Below are positions 10,093 to 21,083 of a stretch of DNA of 64,000 nucleotides, one piece after another. Source of the DNA: Phaseolus vulgaris (taxonomy: Eukaryota; Streptophyta; Magnoliopsida; Fabales; Fabaceae); NCBI RefSeq assembly GCF_000499845.2, contig NC_023758.2, positions 28,617,520 to 28,681,519 of the forward strand, read 5' to 3'. Under the pieces are notes generated by a model that made no database searches, was not told the origin of the DNA, and was given only the letters and a program-made list of their open reading frames with translations. Position 1 is the first letter of the stretch, and the number at the start of each line of letters is the position of its first letter. The position numbers and the translations under genes are program-made.

Positions 10093-12503
10093 ATGGCACC
10101 TTCTTTCGACACAACCACTCACACAGTTTGCGTCATGGACGCTTCTGGTCACCTCGGCTTCAGCATCGTCCAGAGACTCCTCCAAAGGGGCTACACCGTG
10201 CACGCCTCTCTCCAAAAACATGGTAATCGATCACCTCTCCAACTCTTCATGCCACGCTTCCTTCCCTTCAATTCCAATTTCAAATCCAATTTCGATTTCA
10301 AACTCATTTCCTTTCGGATCGTTTCTCAGGGAAAGAAGACATGTTCAATGGGATTTCCACCGACTCTAATAAGCTCAAGCTTTTTCGATCTGACCCATTC
10401 GACTACCCTAGCATAATCGAGGCACTCCGAGGCTGCTCTGGTTTGTTCTACACGTTCGAACCTCCCCATGACCAACCAAATCATGACGTAAGCACTTTTT
10501 CTTTTCTTTTCTCTTTTTCCAATATATATATATATCCAAACTAAGAGTTTTGTAATTATCCTCATCCTATAGCAATTAAAAGAAAATAATGAAAATAGTT
10601 AATCCATGAGCTTTTTGTGGGCATGTTTGTTGGGTGAGAAATACGAGAGTTGGTTTACGATAGCCTAATTTATTGGTGTATGTGTTAGGCACAATTTGCC
10701 AGGGAGGTACTGCAGTGACCCTACTCCTGTCTGGGTTACTCACCTCCATTACAGCCAAGTAAATAGTTAATTCAGTTTAAAATGCTCAATTTATTTGTAA
10801 TTAATAGTAGCCAGTATTGGTAGTTTTGAATTGGTTAACCATCTCAATCACTTAATAATTCACTTATGTGTCCTAATCATCTGTGCTGGTTAGTTTTCAG
10901 CCATGTGATAATTTGCTTATCTCATCAATTGCTGACCTTATCAACATTTTATTCCTAAAATATTGCCAATCATGATGAAATATTGATACGGAAAGGTTTA
11001 CACTTATGTGGAACGCTGATACAGTGGTCCAAAGCTTTGATAGTATAAGTTTAAATTTTGCCATGCCTTGATTAGTTTAATTACTGAATTGCAATAATGC
11101 ATGTAGATGTCATTCTGCTATTTTATAATGAATATTTTATTACGCATAATTGCATTATCATATCAGAACGTTCCTATCAGTAAATTATAAAACAATTTTT
11201 TGTATCCTGAAAAAGCTGACTAAGAAAGATTTCAATTCCAATTTTTTTGTCCCGTGTATTTAATTTATGGCTAGCATTTTTTCGGAAGTCTGTTTGACAA
11301 AAGTAAAAGTTTGGCAGAAAACTTATTACGATTTAATTGTTAGCAGAGTTCATAAAACGCGTTTGGAAGACCGGTACTTTTTTTTTTTGCTGAAAAATTT
11401 AGGTGTTGACTACATTTGTATCATTAGTTTGTCATGAATAAAAAATTATGAGTAGCATACGAACAAGTTCAGTGGTTTTAAATATGCGTGCTCATTAAAA
11501 GAGCATTTAATTCAGTTTTTTTAAAGTAGTAAATTTGGTTTGAGATCTGTGCCAGAGCAGAAGTGATATGTGGTATTGGAAATTACAGGAATACATGGCA
11601 GACGTGGAAGTAAGAGCTGCACACAACGTGCTGGAAGCCTGTGCCCAGACAGAGACAATAGATAAAGTGGTTTTCACTTCCTCAGCAACTGCAGTAGTTT
11701 GGAGAGAGGATCGGAAGACCATGGAACTGGATCTTGATGAGAGACATTGGAGTGATGTCAATTTCTGTCGCAAATTCAAGGTACGTAATTTTGTTTTATT
11801 TTAATATTGATTTTAGTAAAAATTTAGTTAATTAGGCTCCTTTTCATATTTGGGTATGTTGCATTGATGGTTCGATAACAAGCAACGTGATAAAATGAGT
11901 TGGAAAGGAAGATGGAGTGTGAAGAAAATGACAAAATTGAATAATTGGATAATTGAATGTTTTGAACAGTTATGGCATGGTGTGTCGAAGACAATGGCTG
12001 AGAAAAGTGCGTGGGCCTTAGCAATGGACAGAGGAGTGAACATGGTGTCTATCAACGCTGGCTTATTGATGACTCATGATCTCTCCATCAAACACCCTTA
12101 CCTCAGAGGAGCTGCTGAGATGTACGAGGATGGTGTTTTCGTCACCGTTGATTTACCTTTCTTGGTGGATGCCCACATCTGCGTCTACGAAGAAGTCTCA
12201 TCCTACGGTCGTTATTTGTGCTTCAATCACATTATCAACACCCACGAAGACGCCGTTCAGTTAGCTCAGAAGTTGACCCCTGATGCTGCTTCTTCCTCCT
12301 CCACTTCCTCCTCCTCCTCCTCGCCGGAAAGGTCAGAGGACTTTTTGGTTATTTTGACTTTTTTGTGTTCCTTTTGTTGAATGTTGACTCTTATATATTC
12401 AACCTTTTTTTTTGTCTGCAGTGGCGACCTGGGTAAGGGTTTTATCGAACAGAAAATTAGCAACAAGAAGTTGAACAAATTGATGGTGAACTTCGAAGCT
12501 TGA
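10093..12503 (+). CDS. Cinnamoyl-CoA reductase-like short-chain dehydrogenase (extended SDR), 307 aa
   Basis: Five exons with GT-AG introns: 10093-10222, 10330-10487, 11589-11780, 11970-12331 and 12422-12503. These join in one frame to 924 bases. The product resembles the plant CCR/DFR-like family that includes proteins annotated as CCR-like SNL6. The N-terminal Rossmann strand reads VCVMDASGHLG (residues 12-22). Other marks are FRSDPFDY, ALRGCSGLFY, EVRAAHNVLEAC, the VVFTSS serine block (about 123-128) and ALAMDRGVNMVSINAG. Catalytic oddity: where CCR and DFR have Tyr-x3-Lys, this protein has His163-x3-Lys167 (WHGVSK), so the usual proton-donor tyrosine is absent. A serine-rich tract lies near residues 273-285. 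It is probably a soluble NAD(P)-binding protein of phenylpropanoid or defence metabolism; the substrate is unknown. Intron 2 is 1.1 kb and unremarkable. Confidence 0.88.
12285..12323 (+). repeat. (TCC)n-like coding microsatellite
   Basis: A TCC/TCT-rich run encodes a serine stretch near the C-terminal end of the CCR-like protein, at the end of exon 4. Such tracts often differ in length between accessions. Confidence 0.8.
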
Positions 12504-15400
12504 TTCATTGAATTGATTAAAGCAGGCACCATGGCTGTTGTTCTGCGGGAGATTATTCGTGTGCAAAATGTTATACAAATTTGTACCTATAATACCCCCA
12601 TATTATTAGTATCATTATACGCTACACATTAATGTATTTTCAATCAAATAATCATTTCTTTATTTATTTTAATATCAGATAATGTAAAATAGTTTCCTAT
12701 TTTTAAATTCTCTTTGCCTCATACACCATCCAATTTTCCACCGTCTGTCACAAGGCTGATTATCTTTATAAAACAATTTAACCCAATGAATATCGAAAAA
12801 ATAAATCCGAATATAAGAAGAATTGAATAAAACAGAAAACTAAATCCATAGATTTTTTAAATAACATTCCTTTTTTAATTTAATTATATTTAGTTTTAAA
12901 AATCAATTCAATATATGACCCAATAACCAAATTTGTATAAATTTCAAATTTCATTCATAAATTTTTAAAAATTGAACAATGCTTATATTTTTATTTTTTT
13001 TATATATTACAAAATTACCATGTATTTTATACTTTTATTTATGAAAATTATATTTATTAAATATATTTTTCTACTAACTATTTGAGTGAAGATGATGATA
13101 TATAAAGTGTAAATTTATTTTTTATATGGTATAAAAAAATTATATTGCTATTTGCTTGCATAGAAAATGTATGAAAAATATATTTATCAAAGATATTTTT
13201 AATTTTCTTGTATTAAAAATATCAAAAGATTTTAAAAAACATAAGGTCATCTCTATTGTAAGAATCGTTACATTAATTTCATTTTTGTGGTTTACATTCT
13301 TTTTAAAATTGCTTTATAAACTTTATTGGAATAATTTTTCTTTATAAATTCACACTTTAATTAATATTTTATTTAACTGTTGAAAGATATATATCTTTCT
13401 AAAATATAAATTTCTTATTTTATTTTTATGATTCAGAGTGTTATTTAAGTTTAAAATATTAAATATTATATCATGTCAACATATTTTAATAGAAAAGTCT
13501 TTCAAATCTTAGACTTATGATTCTATATATGACTTCTACTGTATTTAAATAATTAAATCATAAAGCTCCCAAGATTATAACCAATAAAAGAATATAATTA
13601 ATTGACCATATTTAGAAATTTGGAACACAAACTATTGTGTTTAATTGGTTTAGATCCAACTTAGGTTGACTTGAATTTGAATATTAATTAGGTTAATTCA
13701 AACCGTACCAAGACACTCAGTAGTATTATTAATAGAGACAGTATAGTGTGTGGTGGTTTTTGAATAAAATAATAAAGAAAGGAAATAACATGGTTTATGA
13801 GGAACATTTAATTTTTCAGTTACAGTTGCGAAGGAAAGAGTTAAGGAATTGAAAAAGTAGAAGGGTAGCTGGGAAGTAACTGTTAACTGGAAACTCTGGA
13901 TTGAACCAACAAATGCTTTGCTGGATTATAAATTCATGTCGGTGGAGAGAAGGAAGAAGAAAGAATACCAACGAAACAATAGCAAAGCTAAACCTATAGT
14001 TGCATAGCGTTATATATATAAAGGCAATGCAATAATGCATGCATGGTAGATAAAAATACCATGTCGCAATTATTGAAAACCCTCTTTTTCCCTTTTCAGA
14101 TAAGAAAATAGCAGTAAGGTTGACATCAAACCATGTTCTCCGTTTATCATTCAATTAATGTTGGCCTCAACCCTTCTTTCCCATTTCATACTAGTTTTAT
14201 AAATCAATAATTTTATAAAATTAAATTATTCGATAATATGTTTTATTAAAAATTTCATTGAGAATATGATAGATTAGAATTTCTCAATATATATGCACTT
14301 CTGACTGTAGAATGATTATTATATGATTGGTGATGGAGAATTAACAGAAAACAAGCAAGATTGTGCTCTTGACGTTGTGACGGAACTTACTGATGAATGA
14401 GTAGTTCTTTTTCTCAATCATGCTTTAAAAGGAATTCAAACTACAACAACTTTACTTATCTTTAAAGAAAGACCACGTTTGGAATGATTCTCTAGCTTTT
14501 TTTTTCCCTCGGTTCTTCTCCCCCTAATCATAACCTGTCTGTATGGGTCGAGTGATTTGAACGATTGGTTCATTTCCAAATTGATTTCATGCAATTATAC
14601 TAAGAATACATTCTACAAGAAAGTGACTAGAATAAGAATAAGAACTTGTAAAAACAATTTCAATGGCTACCAAGAGTTTCCATTTTTTTTCAGCAAAATT
14701 TTTAATAAATCAGAATTGGAGTATTTTTGTATTCTAACCCTTATATAGAATATAAACACCCAACAGAAAACAAAAAAAAGCATCCCCCATCCCCAAAAGC
14801 TTCACATCAAACAAGAAACTACCATGCTAAGATTCAGGTTAGTATTGATTGAGAATAACAATCTAAACCTCCCTAGTACCTCTATCCATTAAATTGTATT
14901 ATCTTTTTTTATACATTTTGAACAATTTATAGGATCAATACACAGTTTGAAAAAGTAGCTATTTGTTCTTTCACTGTGATCCACTATCAAGATTTTATTT
15001 GAGCTAGAGAATTTTTTTTATTTGGATCAGATCTAGCATTCTTGAATTTTTTTTTTTTATTCTTCTTTCCTCCCTCCCTTAAATATAAAGAAAATATCTT
15101 TGAATTCTCTTAATTTTTTTTAACCATAAATACGTGTATTTTAAAAAATTACATATAGTAAAGAGGGTGAGAAGTAAACACAAGATTTCAAAAGACAAAT
15201 TTTTCCTGAAAAGATGACTATTTTCTTAATATCCACTATCTCATCCCAAAACCTATTTTTCTTTTATGATTTTTCTTATGGTTTCGGAGTTAAGGATTTA
15301 AAGAATCTTTTAATAATATTTGCATCTATTCCTATTTCATCAATCATACTCCTAAGATAATTAATTTTAAGTCTTCAAACTAATTTAAAGTATCTCAAGA
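12504..15400. other. Intergenic stretch without a recognisable gene
   Basis: AT-rich DNA downstream of the CCR-like gene. The longest open frame here (minus strand, 13816-14154) has no recognisable domain. Nothing else can be supported. Confidence 0.55.
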
Positions 15401-15419
15401 CTAATTTTAGAACTAAGAA

Positions 15420-15913
15420 ATTTTGGGTCAAGACTTTACAAAAGATATCGTGAGCATATTATAGCATATTCAAACAAAGTTGAAGACTCTAAATCATTTT
15501 TTTCCCAACTAATCCACTTTGCACAAAAACCTAACCTCCTTAATAATATAGTATATAAAGTTCTCACTAACTAAATCATATGATTTCTCACAAAATCATA
15601 TGCTTTCTCACAATCTACCTTTAGTAATATATTACTTTTTTTTTATTTTGATAATTTTCTTTAAAGTTTAATTTACAACTAGTATATCATCCATCAATTC
15701 TCTCCCTTCTATAAATGCCAATTGTCTATGATCTATAATCTTATTTAACACATTTTTCAACCTTAATATTAGAATATTAGTTAGTATCTTATACATACAA
15801 CATACCAACAAAATAGAACGATACTCATGTAGGTGTTGTGAATTTGTAGCTTTAGGTATACGAGTTTTAAATGAAATATTTAATCCAAAATTAATTTCTA
15901 CAACATTCAGCAC
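15420..15913 (-). pseudogene. LINE reverse transcriptase fragment
   Basis: On the minus strand, 15668-15913 encodes a piece of L1-type reverse transcriptase, including HLHEYRSILLV (from the family motif YRPISLV), KILTNILILRLK and RQLAFIEGREL. The stretch at 15430-15470 resembles the region around the LINE active-site box at 44400-44440 of this window, so more of the domain was probably present and has been deleted. It is a short dead relic. Confidence 0.75.
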
Positions 15914-16058
15914 CTTTTCTTAGTTTCTTAAAAAAAAATTATAAAACCAAAGATGTACCCATTGAGGTCTGAACTTTTATTGCGTTGAGAATTCAAAACT
16001 TTTTTTTTAGCTTTAGGATAAAAATAAAGCAATATAATTCTATTCTAAAACACTGTTC

Positions 16059-16083
16059 ATATATATATATATATATATATATA
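16059..16083. repeat. (AT)n microsatellite
   Basis: About 12 uninterrupted AT units. Confidence 0.9.
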
Positions 16084-17691
16084 AATATTTCTTCAAATAA
16101 AGATATAAAGTCATGATAATGTAAGAAACTAACTCCTAGTATGTCCGATATGTTTTAGTTTTTTTTAGAGCATCTCTAGGATATATCCTTCCAAAAGTTA
16201 TTGCAATCAACATTAACATTATCATTGGAGATGTGAACGTGATAGTGAAAATTGTTTTACAAGAACAAAGTTAGTGTAAACTACTTAATAATGATATAGC
16301 ACATTGGTATCCATATTTTTCATCTTTAAATGTAGAAAACAAGTCATGTGAGTTGTTAATATTGATGATGACCCTATTTCTTGAAGCCAAGAAAGCATAA
16401 ATTAGTGTGGGTTTGAATTTGAAAGGAAAAAGGCCATAAGGGTATGCTCATTTAGGTCCACTACTCATCCAAAGATTGAATTCTGAGCACAAATGTATAA
16501 ACCACATCTCATCACCCACTCCAGTGTTGTCACTACAACTATGACAGCTGCAACTTCACACTAGATGTAGATCTCTCTTTAATTTAATTTTTTTAATATT
16601 TAAAAACTATAGTTTAAACAAAAAAAGTTGATGATCAACAGTAATAATTTTAATTAAAAAGCTTTCTCTGAATTTTTTTTATGAGTAAAGACTCCTTTTA
16701 ACTTGAACACATAGGACAATTTAATCGCGGTTATTTTTATTAATAGATTCCTTAGTACATGTCTTTTAATTTTATTTCTTTATTTTTCACTCACTTTATA
16801 ATCTTGTATTTTTTTTCTGGTTTTGGACAAAGAAATTAGTAAGACATATGAAATGATAACTATGATAAAAAATAATAATTATTAAATACAATAAATAAGC
16901 ATATATTGTAGAATAACTATATTTTACATTAACATAAAATTATTAGAAGTAGAGAATATAAGTACAGATAAAAAATTGAAAAATACGGTACCTTTTATAT
17001 GGTAATTCAAGCCTTTTGAAAACACCAAACAATAATGGGATTTCAATTGGTCCTAATCGGTTGATTCTTATTTTAAAATTCCAAATTAAATTAACTCAAC
17101 TAAATAAATATGGAATTTATTAATTTATTGCTACCTGTGTGTTTTTAGTTAACGTACATTAATTAGTTATAATTATATATTATCTTAAAATATGTTGACA
17201 TGTTAGTCTGTTAATGTAAATAAACTAAACTGTATACATGTGTGTGGTGGAAAAGGGAAGTGTGAGTAGGGAAGTGTTTACGAAGTGATGGAAAGTGAAA
17301 AGAAAGATAAGAAGGACACGAACAACATAAAACTTAGGACAGACATTTTGGTTAAATAAAATTGTAATAATTTGTATAATGTAGTGTAAGGGAGGAATTA
17401 ATTCATGCTCCATATATATTTGATAAATCATTAGAAAAAGAAAGAATGTGTTATAAACAATCCCAGACATAACAGGTATATATAGGTAGGCATTTTTTTA
17501 TATGAATGTTAGGTAACATATAATATAATAGATTGTAATATTACTTAAATACTTTTATTTATTAATTCTTTACTTGTTGATAAAAAATTTTACAATCCTA
17601 TGAGTTAGTTCCATTTTTTTAATGTATATTATTATATTTTAAATTTAAGATAATTAGGACTTATGGATCATAGTTGATCTAGATATTTAAG

Positions 17692-17719
17692 TTATATATA
17701 TATATATATATATATATAA
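17692..17719. repeat. (TA)n microsatellite
   Basis: About 13 uninterrupted TA units. Confidence 0.9.
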
Positions 17720-18345
17720 GTACATTTTTAATGAATTGATGGTTGGAGGATTTCCAAATAAAAAGTATTGAACATGTGCATTACTCTTATTTAACTTAAG
17801 ATAATTTAGAAGAAATTAAGGTTGACTTCTTACATTTTTTTAACAATAAGAACAGAAAAGTTCATATTGTTATCTTACCAACCCATATTTATAAATATAG
17901 TAAAAACATGTTAATAATAGTGCTTGATAATTTCTACTAACTTAGACAATTATAATTTACCTATATTTATCTCATGACTAACTAATTTATTTATTTTTAT
18001 TTATGCATGGTTAGAACGAATCTTGAATTCACCCTATACTATTGAAGATATTTGTATACACAGAATGATACAGATTTATCGTAGAAAGTGTTCGGACATA
18101 AGCCTGGTCGTTGTGACAAGGACTCGTTCAATGCAAATGACATGAACAACATCACCAACTTCTACTCCTAAAAATACTTTAACTTTTAACTCCTCCATTC
18201 TCCACATTGCACGCGTAACACTAACAATGTCATCTTCAAAAAACACCCCAACAAAAACAACAAAACCCAGCAAACAACACAACAAAACACAAACAACACA
18301 TCAAATAAATAAACCTTTACGTCCTTCAATCCACCTCTCTAATAC

Positions 18346-19212
18346 ATGCAAACAAACCACTATGTCTTCATCGAAATCAAAGCAGAGAACTCCTCCCAAG
18401 TGCTACCGCCGCCTCCACCGTCGGAAATCACCCCGTCGACTATAGTATTCTTCTCCATCGCAGTGGCCGTCTTCTGCTCCGTTGGTTTCACCGTCGTCTT
18501 CTTCTGCAGGTGCTGTTTCGGGAACCTCTCCCGCACTAGCACCCTCGTCCGTCTCTCTCCCCATGCTTCTCCCTACCGAGGCCTCGACCCTTCTCTGCTG
18601 AGCGCGTTCCCCACGTTCCTCTACGCCACCGTGAAGGATCTCCGGAAGAAGAAGAAGTACTCCCTCGAATGCGCCATTTGCTTGCTGGAGTTCGACGACG
18701 ACAGCGTGCTGCGTGTCTTAACCGGGTGCTGCCACGTGTTCCACCGGGAGTGCATCGACCTGTGGCTCCGGTCGCACAAGACTTGCCCCGTTTGCCGCAC
18801 GGATCTCGAGACACCGGCGAGTAACGTGCAGAAACCTCACGAGCAAAACGAGGAGAATATGGAACAAGAGAGGATCGATCACGTGAGCGTTGATGTGAAA
18901 GAAGAAGATGGAGATGAGAGAGATAATGATGGTGATGAGGTAGGTTTGATGAATGTGGGCATGCAGCGAAACATGTTTGCAAGTGCACGTTCTCACTCAA
19001 CTGGTCATTCCATAGTTATGGTTAGAGAAGGAGATAAAGGAAGAGATGATGATGATAATAAATACACTCTGAGATTGCCCCAACATGTTAAAATTGTAAG
19101 AGGTCATCATTACTCTAACAGTTGTTCAACTTACAAAGACATGGCAAGGCGTTCTGCACCTTGTAGTAACTGTGGTTATGTTAAACTTGGTAGCCCCAGT
19201 AATATGGTCTAA
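18346..19212 (+). CDS. RING-H2 finger protein of the ATL family, 288 aa (E3 ubiquitin ligase)
   Basis: Single-exon gene with the full ATL layout. A short proline-rich start is followed by one membrane segment (about residues 33-54, IVFFSIAVAVFCSVGFTVVFF). The GLD motif is at residues 79-81. The RING-H2 finger is C109-x2-C112-x15-C128-x-H130-x2-H133-x2-C136-x10-C147-x2-C150, ending KTCPVCR. The RING recruits an E2 and passes ubiquitin to membrane-associated targets; the target is unknown. The C-terminal half is acidic and low in complexity (KEEDGDERDNDGDE). The coding part is much richer in G and C than its surroundings, as is common for intronless ATL genes. The ATG at 18346 is the first in this frame; an ATG at 18362 is in another frame and leads to an early stop. 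Confidence 0.9.
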   Translation: MQTNHYVFIEIKAENSSQVLPPPPPSEITPSTIVFFSIAVAVFCSVGFTVVFFCRCCFGNLSRTSTLVRLSPHASPYRGLDPSLLSAFPTFLYATVKDLRKKKKYSLECAICLLEFDDDSVLRVLTGCCHVFHRECIDLWLRSHKTCPVCRTDLETPASNVQKPHEQNEENMEQERIDHVSVDVKEEDGDERDNDGDEVGLMNVGMQRNMFASARSHSTGHSIVMVREGDKGRDDDDNKYTLRLPQHVKIVRGHHYSNSCSTYKDMARRSAPCSNCGYVKLGSPSNMV

Positions 19213-19577
19213 AGAATATTTAACTTTGTTTTGTTTTCTTTATTCTAGTACTTCATTCCAAACTTCTTAGTACTTGGTTTTTGTTTTTCTTACTTCTTAT
19301 GTTCAAAATCATATTTTTAAACCATTTTTTTTAGGATTTCTGAAAAACATATAAAAAAAATAAATTAGATCATCTCACAATTTTATTTTTAAGTTAGTAA
19401 GTTAATTCTAAATTTAAAAAATTAAGTAATAGCTCCCTTTTTTGTTGGTAAAGAGTGAAAAATTAATCTTGTGGACGCTCAGATATAGTGAGGTTCGAAG
19501 TCAATTTCAAAAGATTTTCTTAATCGATATTAAGATAGACATTAATATGAACTTGATGAACTTGTATAAACAAAAGG

Positions 19578-19601
19578 TTTATATATATATATATATATAT
19601 T
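19578..19601. repeat. (TA)n microsatellite
   Basis: About 11 TA units. Confidence 0.9.
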
Positions 19602-20699
19602 ATAGCAATAATTTTATTTTAATATTTTGTATTATATCTTATAAGTTTATTATCGATAATTAAAATTAAATAAATAAGTTAAAAATATAAGATATTATTA
19701 TTGTTATTATTCTATTTTAATAATATTAAAATATAATTATTTTGTTTTTGTACATCATCTATAATAACTGTTTCCTTATTAAACCTAGCTCCAAATACAA
19801 ATTGAAATTATGCAATTATGCAGAACAAATCCAAACGTGTAAATGTGTAATATAAGTATTCCACTAAATTAACTAAAAAGTTACATATACAACACACTCA
19901 TTCATCATTCATGAACCAGAACAAGCCAGAACAGACCCCAGTGAACCATCAATAAACACATGCCATGGTTGGTTAATAGATTGGCATGGCACATTCATGA
20001 TGCACAACAAAACTTCTGCCTTCTCTGTTTCTTTATTGAGTGACTACTTAAGAGATATCAAATGCATTAAAATGATCCTAGAGGAACTATCAATAACGTG
20101 TTAATTAGTACAATAATATTGTTAATGAAAAACATTATTCGTATTTATTATAACTTAAATTAATGTATCAGCACATGTACCAAAATAAATAATTAATAAT
20201 GTCAGTACAGTTTTGAAATAAAAAACAGTTACTTCTCTATCTATAGAATAGTTGACTTAGAACATAGTTTGAATATTCCAGTTGTTTATAACTTCACCGG
20301 GACTCTCAAGCTATCAGTCATGAGCAATGAATTGTTTGGGTTCAATTAAATGCAAAAAATTATGCTAGATATTTCAATATGGTATTCTTTCTTTTTCTAA
20401 TATAGTTTTATCCAAACTGACTCTGAAGTTGTGCCTACAAACCTAACCCGTCTAACGAGGGGAAGAGCTTCCAAATTCAATCCATTTACAAGACAAGTTA
20501 TTCATTGCAGTAATGTATTCACTCCACCCTCGACAATTCAAAGAAAAAAACATGGGACTGTGCCCTAATCGTGTAACAGCAGAATAGTTTCAAGATTAAC
20601 TTCGAAAACAAAGAGGTTATTTAGTGCTATAAATTAGGTTAGATAATTTGAGATTTTAAAAATGTTGCAAGTAAGTACGTAATGATCAAGCTAAGTACT

Positions 20700-21083
20700 A
20701 AATGATTTAGAAAACAAATTTTTTTTAGCGATTGAAGCATAAAAGTCACTAATCAACTAGTTATATTGGTGGCTAATTGTGATTGAAATTCAAAATTCTC
20801 ATTTTTAATCAAAAATTACTTGATTGCTAAAAATTAAACCCCTTATGTTGCTAATTTGATAATGAATGAAAAACACAATCACTGATTTAGTGATAAAACT
20901 TTTTGCCTCTTCTATTTAGATTGCTATCATATTCATATCACTAACATTTGATTTAACAATTAATTTAGTCATTAATTCGATCGTAGATTTGAGACTTACA
21001 TGGTGACTACTTCCGTTACGATTTGCGACCACTATATTTTCGTCGTTAAAATTATTAACTAAATTACTATTTTCTTGTAGTAA
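20700..21083. mobile_element. Possible CACTA-type MITE or fragment
   Basis: The stretch ends ATTTTCTTGTAGTA, the inverse of the CACTACAAGAAAAT-type end of plant CACTA elements, and its body repeats themes such as CACTAATCAACTAG and GTGGCTAATTGTGATTG on both strands. The left end is not recognisable, so only a fragment or a worn copy is supported. Confidence 0.3.

Larger units (their letters stand above)
15914..18345. other. Intergenic stretch without a recognisable gene
   Basis: AT-rich, with (AT)n runs at about 16059-16083 and 17692-17719. The last few hundred bases form the upstream region of the ATL gene and become C/A-rich (18240-18360). No gene seen. Confidence 0.55.

Noticed and set aside
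13816..14154. Minus-strand 112-aa frame
   Set aside because: No recognisable domain, no supporting codon pattern or splice context; probably chance.
18227..18445. Plus-strand frame with Thr/Lys/Gln-rich start
   Set aside because: Overlaps the ATL gene in another frame; its composition comes from C/A-rich leader DNA.
18536..19000. Minus-strand 154-aa frame opposite the ATL gene
   Set aside because: Shadow of the GC-rich ATL coding region.
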